Assembly (NCBI GenBank): GCA_963969495.1
Contig: OZ018321.1
Span: forward strand, 194,816,296-194,880,295
DNA from: Ceratothoa steindachneri
Lineage: Eukaryota; Arthropoda; Malacostraca; Isopoda; Cymothoidae
Length of the DNA: 64,000 nt
Reading direction: 5' to 3'
Shown: one piece after another, positions 45,476 through 60,340 of the stretch
How the letters are laid out: every line of letters begins with the position of its first letter
Position numbering within the stretch: the stretch's first letter is position 1
Translations under genes and position numbers: made by a program
Notes under the pieces: generated by a model
The model's input: the letters and a program-made list of their open reading frames with translations, nothing else
The model's database searches: none
What the model was told of the DNA's origin: nothing

Positions 45476-46447
45476 ATGAGTACAGCAAAGAAAATTAAAA
45501 TACCAGAAAATCAGTGTAGTAGCAGAATTTTCCCAAAATGGAGGACAACTGAATATGGCGTTATAGAACGAAATAATAAAGCTCTTTGCATTTTACGTGA
45601 TCATCAATTTACTAGCAGAACTTGGAATGTGAAAAAGACACTTTGAGTCAAATCACAAGTGGTTATTAGAAAGAAGTGATAAAGAACGCAAATAATATAT
45701 GACACAAGAGGCAATAAAAATAAACCGATCCAATCTCAAAGTTTGTTGAAATTTGTAAGTGTCAACACAGGTGTGAATTTGGTGACAGCAAGTTTCAGTA
45801 TTTCTCATACTATTGTTCAGCAAGGTAAATCCTTTAATGAAGGAGAGTTTCTTAAAAATTGTTTTCATAACTGTGCACCTTTTCTTTTTGAAGATTCTAG
45901 TAACAAGGACAAAATAATTAAGTGAATTAAAAAGCTTCCATTTCCAGAAAGCCTGTTAAAAGCCGAGTAATACCTATGCATTCAAATATTGAAGAAAAAA
46001 TGCAAAAGTACTTGAACGCGGGTGATTATTTTTCAATTTGCCTTGATGAAACCACTGATATTACTTCGGCGTCTTGATTGGCAATTTTTACAAGATATTC
46101 TAGTGGTCATGAAATGTTAGAGCAGTTGCTTAGCCTAGAAAGCCTGTCGTTAAGTACTACAGGAAAAGATATTTGTGATATTGTAATCCAAGCATTTGGC
46201 GACAGAAACATAGATATATACAAAAATTGTTTCAATTACAACAGATGGATCACACAATATGGTCAGCCGAAAGCTGGGATTTGTGAAACTTTTCAATGAT
46301 ATCGTCGGAAATTCTGTAGTACAGTTTCACTATATTGTTCAGCAAGAACCACTGGGTGCTAAAGTTGGATTAAAAGAACTGGAAAATATTACAGCGTCAG
46401 TCACCAAGATACTTGTATGTTACCGGAGACTGGGTAGAGTGGCTTAG
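45476..46447 (+). pseudogene. hAT-type transposase relic (GTF2IRD2-like)
   Basis: Start MSTAKKIKIPENQCSSR at 45477. Then VNLVTASFSISHTIVQQGKS and FNEGEFLKNCF (45775-45865), matching the segment before the catalytic core. DKIIK-IKKLPFPESLLK follows, then ITTDGSHNMVSRKLGFVKLF (about 46235, frame slip), VVQFHYIVQQEPLGAKVGL (46317), and ENITASVTKILV (46382). The pattern resembles GTF2IRD2-type hAT proteins (TTDGA-M-G, FHCIxHQExLC). C-terminal dimerisation block absent; cut at about 46450-46500 near a (TA)n. Confidence 0.78.
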
Positions 46448-46507
46448 AGAAACCCAGGTGGATTTTGTTTTCTTTTCATTGGTTTTCTTCGCCATGAGAA
46501 AGACCTC

Positions 46508-46517
46508 GATATATATA

Positions 46518-46562
<45 letters not shown>
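46508..46562. repeat. (TA)n then (CA)n microsatellite
   Basis: About 45 bp TA followed by ACACACACAC, between the hAT relic and the second Gypsy. Confidence 0.95.
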
Positions 46563-46563
<1 letters not shown>

Positions 46564-46599
46564 TCGCAACTTGTTAACTGACTCAGTTAACTCGTATAT

Positions 46600-46632
46600 C
46601 TCTACATTCCTCCACCCTTAAGATGATCTTGG
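46600..46632 (-). other. Possible polypurine tract and LTR start of Gypsy 2
   Basis: Minus strand reads AAGGGTGGAGGAATGTAGAG: a purine run then TGTAGAGATA, which could be the start of a 3' LTR. The putative LTR is soon interrupted by the CA/TA microsatellite. Confidence 0.4.
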
Positions 46633-46909
46633 GGGGGATGGGTCACTTGTGCTCTACGCTCAGAGCCAAACTAAAATACCTACACAAAAGAGAATAGACC
46701 GGTATGGGAAACGCCCTTTTCCCATCACGCTTCTCATGTCTTTATTATGTCCACAGTGCACCTAATTACAAATTATGAGAAACGATTCTAAGAAATACAA
46801 AAAACACACCACTAGCGATACCCTTATACATACAAAACACAAAAAGAATCCTAACACAAAAAACCCCCCAGCAATTTTGGTCTCGAGATTAATAGTGGCT
46901 TAATTAGTT

Positions 46910-49024
<2,115 letters not shown>

Positions 49025-49026
49025 AG

Positions 49027-49905
49027 AGACATGTTTCCATCAAATTTAAATATGAATGATGAATGGGAATATGATAATGGATTACCCTTTTTAGATGTCC
49101 TCATTAATAAAGATCACCATGAATTAAAACTTGACGTGTATAGGAAACCAACCCACTCGAATGCCTATATACATTATTTTTCGTTTCACGATAATACTGT
49201 TAAAAAATCGGTAATTTCTAACCTTTTCCTTAGAGCATACAAAATATGTCATCCTTCCTATTTAGTTGAAGAAATTGTCATTATCAGGACCATTTTTTGT
49301 AATATGTATTACCCCGATTGGTTCATATCGTCTGCCCATTTTGCAGCTAGGAAAACATTCTATGGTAATAAGCCTTCCCGTACTAACGACTTCAACAAAT
49401 GTATAACATTGCCAATAGATAATAAATTAAATAGTTTAAAGGACATATTTGGAAAAGTGGGTATTAATCTAGCCTTTAAATATAATAATTCCTTAAACCA
49501 ATTGATGATGGCCAGGAAACCCAAAGAACATCATAACATAGGAGTATATGCAATACCATGCAACGATTGCCATCAAGTCTATATAGGGGAAAACGGGGAG
49601 AAAGCTAGACAAGAGATTGTACGAACACAAAAGAGATATTAGAGTGGGCAGCGAAAGCAGTGGAATATTTTGCCATGTTAGAGACCAAGAATCATACGAT
49701 CGATTCCAATGGAAGTAAAATGGTATTTAAATCGGCTAACTATGTTAAGAGAAGAATCGTAGAATCGAGCTTGATATCGTCAGTTCCTAATTTAAATCTA
49801 TCTGAGGGTCAATTTTCTTTTAATCCTGTAATAAGAAAGCAAATAAACAAAATAGTAAAATATCAGCCCTTCAATATGCTTAGGCCTAACCCCCCCCCCC
49901 CCCAA
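49027..49905 (+). pseudogene. PLE: RT thumb to GIY-YIG, long open frame
   Basis: An open frame of 203 codons (49031-49642): WEYDNGLPFLDVLINKDHHE, DVYRKPTHSNAYIHYFSFHD (end of RT), NLFLRAYKICHPSYLVEEI, then [20 protein letters not shown] (GIY-YIG: C-x2-C plus VYIGE). It then shifts frame to SGIFCH-like and KSANYVKRRIVESSLISSVP (49735) and LNLSEGQFSFNPVIRKQINK, reaching a stop after 49905 beyond a run of C. The best preserved PLE C-terminus in the window. Confidence 0.84.
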
Positions 49906-50330
49906 GATTAGCCACAAGTAGGGGATTGGGGAAAAAAGAGGGGATCTTGTGTTATGTTTATATGCACTTCTCTTATATTTTCTACCCAGTGTCAGTGAAA
50001 AAGGGTGTGAGATACATCGAAACTGTTCTGAATTAAATTGTCTTCGGAGAATGTGGTTTAATTTCTCCAGATTTAAATTAGGAACTGACGATATCAAGCT
50101 CGATTCTACGATTCTTCTCTTAACATAGTTAGCCGATTTAAATGCCATTTTACTTCCATTGAAATCGATCGTATGATTCTTGTCTCTAACATGGCAAAAT
50201 ATTCCACTGCTTTCGCTGCCCACTCTAATATATCTTTTGTGTTCGTACAATCTCTTGTCTAGATTTCTTCCCCGTTTCCCCTATATAAACTTTATGGCAA
50301 TCGTTGCATGGTATTGCATATACTCCTATG

Positions 50331-50333
<3 letters not shown>
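49532..50333. repeat. Inverted repeat, arms about 265 bp, PLE ends tail-to-tail
   Basis: Left arm 49532-49800 (plus) and right arm 50070-50333 (minus) encode the same GIY-YIG segment (CNDCH(Q/K)VYIGE to ISSVPNLNL) with about 97% identity by eye. The 270-bp centre is the 3' untranslated region of the plus copy. The right arm ends at TAACATAGGAG, directly against the second giant (TA)n. Confidence 0.9.
49990..50032 (+). ncRNA. Hammerhead-like motif in PLE 3' region
   Basis: GTGAAAA (49995-50001; box 1 with two changes), stem GGTGT-GAGAT-ACATC (50004-50018, five pairs incl. one G-U), then GAAAC (50019-50023). Sits about 85 bp past the coding end of the plus PLE. Confidence 0.45.
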
Positions 50334-51026
<693 letters not shown>

Positions 51027-51032
51027 CTCCGT

Positions 51033-52364
51033 TATGGCCACCATCTCAGGTTCTTCTGTTGCTACGAACGTCGTTCTAGGAGTGACACGGGCATACTGTC
51101 TTACGTCCGCCTTCACTCTGGTTCGGACGCTCCTCTGCTTCCGCTCCACGACATCCTGGATTAAGTTACAGAGTACAGCCTTTTCCTTGAATGAAAGGTA
51201 CACTCCAACCCTTTGGTAGAGGTCGTTTCGACCGTAAAAGGTGCGGTAAGGGTCCAGAAAGAAGACCCCCTCTGCCGTACAGAGGTCGGCCAGGCACTGG
51301 TTCAAGGTCACGTTCCTTGATCCTAGCTGTCTGGCTAGGACGTCTTCTTAAGATCATCCCTAGAACTATCCGTCTGCGAGTTTTCAATCCGCAGTCGTCC
51401 ACGGCTCCCATGACCGTGCTGAGAATTTTCTCGCTGGGGCCTACTTTGCCTCCTCGGAGGTAGAGGTCATTTCCACTCACCATCAGGGCAACGACTGAAT
51501 TCTCGGAGATCTGAGATTTCTCAGCCTCTATCCTGATGTGGTAGTTTCCCCATCCTGGCTAGCAGCATACCTTCACACTAGTGCGAAGGCGGGCCACTAG
51601 CAGGGGCTGCAAACCTCGTGCTTGGGAATCGCCCACAAGGGTAACCCTCGGACATTTCCATGCAGAGGTTTGAGGCTTTCCTTCTGGAAGCAAACTCTCG
51701 GTAACCTCTTTCTTCTTCTTCTTATTTTTCTTGCTCTTCTTTTTCTTCTTCTTCTTTTTCTTATTCATCTTTTTCCCCCTATCTTCCTTTGTTATTTATT
51801 CTTCTGTTTCTATTTTACTTCTTCTTCTGCTTCTAATTTATCTTCTGTTTCAACTTTCTTTTCTTCTGCTTCTACTTTACTTTCTGTTTCAACTTTCTCC
51901 TCTTCATGTTTCTTTCCCTTTTTCTTTTTCTTCGATGGTTTATTCGTAGCATGCGGATCTAGCTCTGGCGGTAATACTGCAGAAGCAGTGTTTACTACAG
52001 GGCTTGACGTTAGCTCTACTCTCCTGACCTCTAGCCTGCGAATCAGTCCGGCGTGTTCCAATTCCAAGCTCTTTATTTTCTCCTCCAACTTCCTATACCT
52101 CTCCTCGGAAGCCCTGCAGGAACTGGCCGGGAGGCATTTTGAATAACAGCTCTCTGGAAAGTCAACGCACCACTTATCTATCTGGCATATTGCGCACGTG
52201 TATTTGAGTAATCTTGGTCTTTTCTTGCCGATCATTTTGAACACTTTATGACAGTAAAAGCTTTGCGACCCATCAGTATATAAAAAAAGGGGGGTTGCGA
52301 TTTCGCCCCACGTGAGTCGCTCCCGCCTATCCTTTGGAGACTTTTCGGATCTTTCAGAAGGCAC
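51033..52364 (-). pseudogene. LINE ORF1-like gene: zinc-finger, coiled coil, Lys-rich, SGNH-like domain
   Basis: Minus strand from ATG at 52364. The Cys cluster is YTCAICQIDKWC...ESCYSKC (residues about 50-75), then the coiled coil SEERYRKLEEKIKSLELEHA, and long Lys/Glu tracts (KKKKKGKKHEEEKVE; a second Lys run at 51768-51700). The SGNH-hydrolase-like domain follows: VTLVGDSQARGLQPLL (block I, about 51640), VVALMVSGNDLYLRGG (block III, about 51475), and [12 protein letters not shown] (block V, about 51215) where the catalytic His is Tyr. PHD-like finger plus esterase ORF1s are known in CR1-group LINEs; RNA binding or chaperone roles are suggested there. At least three frame changes. The end meets the giant (TA)n at 51024. 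Confidence 0.68.
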
Positions 52365-52830
52365 GCTCCATGTGCTGCTGTTCGTCCGACCTAGTTGTCA
52401 AACCTTGGCGTGCCGTGGCTCCCAAACAAGCCGTACTGACGGTCCCCGAAGGGGCCATCGATTTCTCACCCGGTGAAAAACGGAGCACGCCCCGTACTAA
52501 ACTCCTACTAGTTCCCTTTACGACGGCCAAGATCTCGGAGCAGCGTTCAATGGATATCCTGCCACACCAAGAGACTAGACCCAAGGCTTTTTATTGGCCT
52601 GGCAACCAACCTGGGAACAAAGGGCCGTCACCTCGGACCGATGTTACCAGAGACACCCGTCAACGGCCACTGGGAATAGTCAATAATTACGCGTCAAGGA
52701 AGGGGTTAACGGGGAACTACCCTCATCCCATTCATCGTGCCCCAACGTGGGGGCAGGGGGAGCAGCAAGTCTTCTGACACGTACCTAGAGATGGCGCTTG
52801 AATGTTTTTAGGGCCATTTTATTTCAGCAA
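52365..52830. other. GC-rich unassigned segment
   Basis: Frames on both strands reach 147 codons but show no recognisable motif. It could be the 5' leader of the ORF1-like gene on the minus strand. Confidence 0.4.
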
Positions 52831-54490
52831 CGCGCTTATTGGGGATTCCTCTGCAAAGTTCCCTCATGAAGAGAAGATCGTTGTAGAGAGCATGGGAAGG
52901 AACTATGGACTCGTTCCACGGAATGACAAAAAGGAGAGCGACGAAGAGGGACACCTGTCCCATGGCTCAAAGTTCGTGCGAGGTCAGCCGAAACTGAGAC
53001 CTGAAGAGGAAAGTTTTGGCAGCGTAGATTCTCTTCTACATCCATCTCGCCCAATGAAACACTCCCTGTGCCCTAATTTTGAAATTCGTCCAAATATCGC
53101 CTCCCAGGAAGATGTAGGAGAGAACCAAGAGCACCTTGTAGTCCTCTCTTGGATGGCTTTCTTGTTCGCTGGCACTCTTGAACTCGCTCAAAGTTGTCTA
53201 CCTTGCATCATATAGCTTGCCTGTCAGGAGAGGAAGGAGGCTTTCATCATCCAGGAAGGACGCCCAAGATTTCTGGTCGAGGAAATCCCACTGGTCCTGG
53301 AACCGGACGAAGAGAGGGAGGTTAGGCCTGCCAGATGGTCCATAACAGTGTTTGAAAACCTCCTCAAGGATCACTTCCAGGATGTGGTGCCTGCACCCAA
53401 ACCAGATGAAATTCCTCCCCAGACCCTCCTGAATCTTGGTGCAGGTTCCTTCATTAGGACCCGAATTCGAGGCAGTAGCGTTGAACACGATTCCTTGAAT
53501 GCGCGCTTCCAGTCCAGCGTCGGATACCGACTTGAGGACAGCCTCCGCCATGTGATGCCCAGTGCATTGGGGGATCTTGGCTGTTTTCAAGAGGTACTCC
53601 TTGTCTCCACCTGTGACGTGAATGGCGAGCCTCACAGCGCGTTTACGGCCCCCAGCGAGGTCAGGCAGCTGCTTGGCATCCTATTGAAGTAGCACAAAAC
53701 ATCTCCCTGTGAGTTTGATCTTCTCTGCAGTGGCCACTTCCTTTCGGTTCTTTGTCCTATGGCGGTGCATGGAGCTCATAGAAAGCGTGATGTCGATGTT
53801 CTGACCGGTTGCCTTGGCCCCGGCTCCTACCACTGCAATCACAGCTGGATCTGAGATCTTGAAGCGGTCCAGTTTGGCTCTTCTCTTAGGAGGACTTAGG
53901 CACTTGAAGTCGGCATCCATTCCATCCGTTTCCCCATGAGAGGACGAAGACGATTAGGCAACCTAGCTTGAAGGTAAAACACTTAAGGCGATCTTTTTCT
54001 CCATCTCCGCAGCCTGTTTACGTTTCTTCCTGCTTCCGCTTTTTTCTCTTGGAGCCTCACTGACACAGTGTCCAGTCCGGTCATGGAGGAAGCCGATCAA
54101 TCTTCTCTTTGGCTGATGAGGAAGGCCGTGTCCTCCTCGTTTGTGGTCTTCTTAAGGGCATCTCTGTGCGCCACATCGAAAAAGTCATCGAGGTCCCCTT
54201 AAAGATCTCCTCATTCATCCTTGCCGTTTCTGAAGCTCTGTTGTGCTTTTGAAGACCCTCGTAGGCCTCCATTAACGTAAGCAGCTTCGCCTTGCTGTAA
54301 AGCAGTGTGGAGCAAGGGAGACCTGCCTTCTCCCAAATGCCCAGGACTCCCTCCACGGTCTCCTTTGCATCCTCTGCCTTTGTTTTCTTTTCCAGACAGT
54401 GGTGGAAGTAGAATTTTCAGAGCACTTTTCCCTTTGAGGAGAGACGGCTTCCGGTGATGTTCTTCTCCGGGTTTGCCGATCAACCACCAC
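52831..54490 (-). pseudogene. Uncharacterised transposase-like multi-copy family member
   Basis: Minus strand, in order: VLGIWEKAGLPCSTLLYSKA (54345), LTLMEAYEGLQKHNRASETA then RMNEEIFKG (54280-54190), DADFKCLSPPKRRAKLDRF (53917), MSSMHRHRTKNRKEVATAE (53780), LAIHVTGGDKEYLLKTAKIP (53630), GIVFNATASNSGPNEGTCTK (about 53495), WFGCRHHILEVILEEVFKHC (about 53400), LFVRFQDQWDFLDQKSW (about 53315), REDYKVLLVLSYIFLGGDIW (about 53130), FHWARWM then RIYAAKTFLFRSQFRLTS (about 53060-52985) and NDLLFMREL (about 52880). I know this pattern from repetitive proteins of unknown function in arthropods, cnidarians and molluscs; the CRHHI-E block suggests a transposase-like core. Only a few stops or shifts, so it is relatively young. 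Confidence 0.7.
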
Positions 54491-54897
54491 TGTTTGTGAA
54501 TAGAAACAATCGCACCTGTGAAAAGAAAAATGGGAATGTTTAAGTTCTCTTTTTTGTTAGTGATCGAGACTTAAAGTGATAACTTTCAGTTCCTCAAACA
54601 ACAAGTAATGTACCAATTTACCACCAAAAGAATGAAGAAGTTGGTGACCTCTAGACTCCAAACAAACACTTCTAAAGGCCAATCCACTTGACTGACTGCC
54701 AATGTCACCTCAATAATAGACCAGGTGGCGGCCGCATGGAGGGAGAGGAGAATGTGTCGCTCTAGGACACCTTTATATCTGTTCCAATTGAGTTCAAATT
54801 TTATGTGCACCTACACGACCCCAAGTAGAACAACAACAACATGTGGCCTTGAAGTCTCCTGCAACTTTTATATTTTCACACTATGAATTTGAACAGC

Positions 54898-54900
<3 letters not shown>
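54491..54900. other. No gene seen
   Basis: Flank of the transposase-like relic. Nothing recognised. Confidence 0.45.
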
Positions 54901-55555
<655 letters not shown>

Positions 55556-56028
55556 GGGCGCGTGGATTTGCCATCCTGGCCGCCGTGCTGACGAGATTCA
55601 GCACCCCGTGCGACCCTAGCTTAGCCTCTTATCCTTCCTTCACACACACTTGTGTTTCGCCCCTGTTTACTCGCTTTTCATCCAACCTCTCCCACAACTT
55701 TCTCTAGTCAGCCTATAATTTCATAGGGTAGATGCTGACCTTCTTCTCCCAGATCGGGCCTAAGGATGGAGCGGACAATGATCCCTCACCCCTGAGCTCT
55801 ATTTTGGAATGGTGGGTTTTTAAATAACCTGCTTTATCCCCACCCACATCTTCCTCACATCCTCTTCCTTTTTATCTTCAAACACTGAGTGAAGGCCAGG
55901 CCACGAGGTGGGAGGGGTGGCCTTGAATGGCGGCACCTGGTTCTGCCAGCCCCGTATGCACCCCTTGCAGGGCGGGCTGCTGTGAGGGGTGATGAGCGAT
56001 TGCTTCCCTTAAAAAAAATTATGTCACC

Positions 56029-57386
56029 ATGCCCAATGATGATACCAAAACAAATCTCCCATCAATTTCCACTTTTCCATCTTTGGAGCTGCCCTCGGCC
56101 AGCTCCACAGAAAAATGGAGGTCCCCTCCCCCCTGTGCTCTCGCAAGAGAACCTCCAAATCCCTCTAAACGTAGAGGAGGCTTACTCCTATCCTTCGTCT
56201 ACGGGTGTAAGGGACTCCCCCTTACCCCCTTGTGTGGAGGTGTTTTCGGGCATCTCCCTCTTCCCAGCCGAAGTCCCTCCTTTACTTTCCAAGGGGACTG
56301 ACAAGAAAGCCAGCAGGCAGCCCATAGCCGACCACTCCTCATTGAAGCGGCTCGGTAGGAAAAACGCCCTTAGGGGGGGGGAGAGGGAATCCAGGCCTCA
56401 TCGGTCGTTTCCCTCAAAAGAACTGCTGGCGACAATATTGAACCTTACCGGGGTCAAGGCCTGTGCCTCTCCAGACTGTGATGTCCTGGGAAGGGGATGG
56501 CCAACTGGAGGCCCTCCTGAGATAGACATGGTCCTTGAGGCAACCCAGACTCAGACGGTAGGGCCTTCCATGGAAGCGAATCCGGGCTCAGAGCCAAGCA
56601 CCGAACCCGAGTCCGCCCCTATGCGAGGTCCTCTTCAAATGGCTAGAGTTTCCAAGGCAGTACAAGGAGGGGAGGGATCTTCACCGACCGGTGCCCCTGC
56701 GACTGCCAGGACTTTCTCCATCTCGGAGAACGACCTTGCTGAGGCCGGTCCATCTGGCCTGGGGGCTCTTGCCGGCGAAGGGGAGAAGCGGGTTCATTCC
56801 CCGCTCTCCTCTCCTAAAAAGAAAAAAAATCCAGAAAAGAGACTAAAAAGACTCGGGACTCCTCTCCATCTGCGGGGGATGCGAGGATGGATGGGTCTGC
56901 TGCCACTTCGGTAAGCGACCAAGCCAAGACCGGCACATCCGGCCCCTCTACCCCTCCCGGGGGCAAAGCCCCTGACTAAGACCAAAAGTGCTAGTGCGCA
57001 GAGTGGAGCCTCGATTACATCAGGGGCCCCTCATTCAGTGATTCCCCGGCATTTTTTAACACGCTGGCTTCAAACGCTTCCTCGTTATTCGCTTCACTGA
57101 TGGAACCGTGTTGGCTAATGGAAACATGCTCCATCAGAAAAGAGGTTTAGGTACTGTGATTGGTAGAGAGGTGAAGTTGACTCGCTTCTTGGACGGGAGC
57201 CTTCTGGCGAATGCGGCGGGTCCCTCCGTGGCGGCCAAGATAAGTGCTCTTCGGACACTTGATGGCACTCCGGTGAGTGTGACACCGCACTCTACCATGA
57301 ACTTTGTGAAAGGAGTTGTTTATGCGAGGGAACTCGTTGACTACTCCATAGAAAATATAACTCTAGAGCTGGTCGGCCAGCTCTAG
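56029..57386 (+). pseudogene. I-type LINE ORF1, copy 2 (N-terminal two thirds)
   Basis: Begins MPNDDTKTNLPS at the conserved ATG. A frame change near 56140 leads to the long open frame with VEVFSGISLFPAEVPPLLSK, KRLGRKNALRGGERESRPHR, SFPSKELLATILNLTG, and a run of Pro/Ser-rich sequence to LSSPKKKKNPEKRLKRLG (56800). A further frame gives MLANGNMLHQKRGLGTVIGR and LRTLDGTPVSVTPHSTMNFV (57108-57310). Ends in the palindrome, before the zinc knuckles. Confidence 0.75.
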
Positions 57387-57463
57387 AGTTATATCTTCTA
57401 TGGAGTAGTCAACGAGTTCCCTCGCATAAACTACTCCTTTCACAAATTTCATGATAGAGTGTG
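57286..57463. repeat. Foldback palindrome in LINE copy 2, arms 87 bp, 4-bp centre
   Basis: 57286-57372 and 57377-57463 are reverse complements with few mismatches around the centre TCGG. The right arm is an inverted copy of the ORF1 segment. Confidence 0.93.
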
Positions 57464-57479
57464 ACGTTTAGCGCTTGAG

Positions 57480-58830
57480 GCGCTGATAGGGCTACTGCCT
57501 TACTTTTTTATCAACCCTTTGTTCGTTCGAAACTCGACTACAGATGTGAGTTTTATGCATCTGCAGCCGAGCGTGTATTGCGGAAGGTGGAATCAATCCA
57601 CCACAATGGCCTTCGCCTGGCGACCGGTGCTTTCTGCACTTTCTTTATTGAGAGCCTACTAGTCGATGCTGGTGAGATGTCACTCGCTTTACGCCGTTTA
57701 CAGTTCTTTACTTGCCTGTACGCTTGAGCCCGGTGCCTTCTTCAATCGCTAACAGCTCTCACTGCATCCGCAACTGATTTCGACGGTGCCTATTCCACCG
57801 AGAGACGCCATCTATACCCTAAGCCCTTTGGGTTTAGGGCCAGGAAACTCCTTCAAGAGCTAGGTATACCTCTCGGGCCGGTGGCCCCCCTGGTTCTGCC
57901 CAGGACGCCACCCTAGAGGGTACCAGATTTGGCTATTTGTCGCCACGCCTCTGCTCCCAAAGCTTCTACAGAGTCGAGAGTATTGCGTTCGATCTTTTTG
58001 GACCACACCTTATGTCACGCTGGAACCGTGCCAGTGTATACGGATGGCTCCAAGTCCGAAAAGGAGGTCAGCTTCCTCGCTGTATCTCCTTTGTTTGAAG
58101 TCAGCAGGGCTCTGCCAGCTGATGCGTCTGTCTTCATGGCTGAGCTGGTCGCAATACACCACTCGGTACGGGAGATTATGTGACGTGCCCGGTTCGGAGA
58201 CCGGATTGTGATCTATAGCGACTTACAAAGCGCCCTGCGTGCTCTCGGGGCATTGGAATCTCCGCATCTCGTGGTTGGCGATATCCGTGACGCCACGGTT
58301 TTGACAACCTGGGCGGATGTCTAGATTATCTTCTGGTGGGTTCCTGGGCATGTTGGAATTGCGGAGAATGAGCCCGCAGATGAGGGCGCCAAAGAGTCCG
58401 CGAGGACTCTGCGACCGGACCAGAGTTTTGCTCTTCCTCACACGTGACTACATGACACGAATACGGGCAGCTCTTTGGGCTGCTTGGCAAATAAATGGGA
58501 GACGGTCGAAGGGAACTTAAGTTGCGTTCCATTGCGCTGCGATTGTTCCCATGGACCTACTTCCCAATGCCACGATGGCTTCCGGTTGATTTCTGTCGTC
58601 TCCGAATTGGACACACTCGTGGGACGCACCGCCATTTGATGGAGCGCTCGCCTGCGCCCTACTGTTAAGACCTCTTTGTCCCCCAGACTATTCAGCACAT
58701 TCTTGTTGAATGTCCCAGTGTGGGCGTTCTCCGCGCACGTTACATGTCCCGTTACCATGATGGGCGGGGTCGCTATCGCCTGTCCTTTTAGACTTTTTGG
58801 AGGAGGCCGGCCTTCTCCCCTTTATTTAAA
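57480..58830 (+). pseudogene. I-type LINE ORF2 C-terminal part: RT thumb, RNase H, tail finger
   Basis: RT thumb: YFFINPLFVR-like and ESIHHNGLRLATGAFCTF (about 57580-57640), LLVDAGEMSLALRRLQFF (57660). RNase H: VPVYTDGSKSEKEVSFLAV (first Asp, 58031), ASVFMAELVAIHHSVREIM (Glu, 58120), IVIYSDLQSALRALGALE (Asp, 58206), and WWVPGHVGIAENEPADEGAK (58337). The tail has LHDTNTG / TRIRAALWAAWQ (58450), then HLMERSPAPYC (about 58637). The RNase H acidic residues are all visible. The presence of RNase H after RT places the element in the I superfamily (I, R1 or Loa type). Frameshifts throughout. Confidence 0.85.
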
Positions 58831-59082
58831 TAGTTGTTTTTTGTTGTTGTTATTTTTTTTTTTAGTAGGTCGCATGTTCCTACGCCAGGGGAAGGCGGAC
58901 CTCCACCCGATGCCGGAGCTTGCTTCCTGCTTATTACCTTTTCCTTTGTTTTATTTTATTGATGTTTTTTTATTTGTTTTTTTTAGCATCCTCTTTTAAA
59001 GCTGCCTAATTTTAGGCAATGTTGAATACGGTGTATAATGCCTAAGTAGGCAGTCGCCAGATGAGCTCTTAAAAAAACAAAA

Positions 59083-60300
59083 AATATCAAAGCACCAACT
59101 GTAAATATTTACAGCACGGAATCAACTTTAAACGCTACAACACTTAAATTGGGAGAGATGAGCTAGGTAAAGTCCGCAAAACAGTGCAAGTAGATTTAAT
59201 TAAATAAGACAAATATCGAAGCGTAGAGAAATAGAATCACTAATGGTAAATAACTTGCTAGAGTAAAGATACACAATAGAATAAAGGCTTCTCGAATTCT
59301 TGGTTTCTCCTCCTTTCGTAAAAGGAAAATGTCACGACGGATGGTTAGTCCTGAGGAAACCACGATAGTTAAACAAATTGTCGCATAAATTTGCGACAAT
59401 GACAACATTAACCTAAAACAAACCAAAAATGTATTTGCTGGCCTGTGTGCATATGTGTACATGTACCCAACTAAGTTTATGCATTTACCTACGTGCATTC
59501 GATACCTACATACCTTAACAACGTACGTGCACCCCCGGCTAAATTTCAGGCAGATAAGCGCCAATGAGGGAACTTGGGCGAGTGAATATCTATTTCTGAT
59601 TGCTATCTAATAATTACGCAGGTTCTGGGAATTGGTTACGAGACTGCTTATTTATTCTGCTATTGATTTAAATGCGATAGTTATCTATTTCACAACACTT
59701 CCAAAATTAAATCAAATATAGTAAAGATAAGAGGTAAACTTGCATACTACGTCGAAAAGCGCTATTCAAAATATAATTCAGGGAGAAAGATACCACATGT
59801 CTACACTCTGAGACATCTCTGCCTCTTCTTTAAAGCCTAATGGCGTAGGCTGGTCCTGAATGGAGCGCAATAGCCAATTACTTTGGATACATTTTACCTC
59901 ATTAGAAAAGTGAACAAATGAGAGAACCAAAATTACAGAGAAGTAATAAATAAAATTATCTTCCACTGACTCAGTTTACCCATATAGGCGGATCGGTGCA
60001 CAGTATTAACCTCCATATCTCCTCTAATTCTCGCAGATCTAGGAACCACACAAGCCCCGGCCATATCATCCTACACCTGCATCCGCTAGCGAAAGTAGTA
60101 ATACAAATGATATGATGAAAGCATTCACTAGAAACTCTAATGATACTATGTTTGGGCCTCGCTCGGCAATGTGATGAACAAGCCCGTCTTATTATGCAAT
60201 CAGGCAGTTAGCCTGCACCAATTCTAGACAAACTGGTGAAGTACACTTATGCGTATTGGGAATATGGAGTTGGGATTAGAGACATTTATCGTACTAGCTG
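59083..60300. other. No gene recognised
   Basis: A hydrophobic 122-codon minus frame (59196-59564) is present but has no recognisable domain. Otherwise stop-rich. Confidence 0.45.
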
Positions 60301-60302
60301 TG

Positions 60303-60304
<2 letters not shown>

Positions 60305-60340
<36 letters not shown>
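60305..60340. repeat. (GT)n microsatellite
   Basis: About 30 bp of GT followed by GCGCGC. Confidence 0.95.

Larger units (their letters stand above)
55556..59082 (+). mobile_element. I-type LINE copy 2: 5' leader, ORF1 part, RT thumb, RNase H, 3' end
   Basis: 5' leader as in copy 1 (CTCTCCCACAACTTTCTCTA at about 55686), conserved ATG context GTCACCATGCCCAATGAT (56024), and a 3' end GCCTAAGTAGGCAGTCGCC then GATGAGCTCTTAAAAAAA at about 59040-59075. The zinc knuckles, endonuclease and RT palm are missing: at 57373 the sequence folds back on itself for about 87 bp and then jumps to the RT thumb. Confidence 0.85.

Noticed and set aside
59196..59564. 122-codon hydrophobic minus-strand frame, possible membrane protein
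   Set aside because: No homology pattern, no supporting neighbours, AT-rich DNA readily gives hydrophobic frames by chance.
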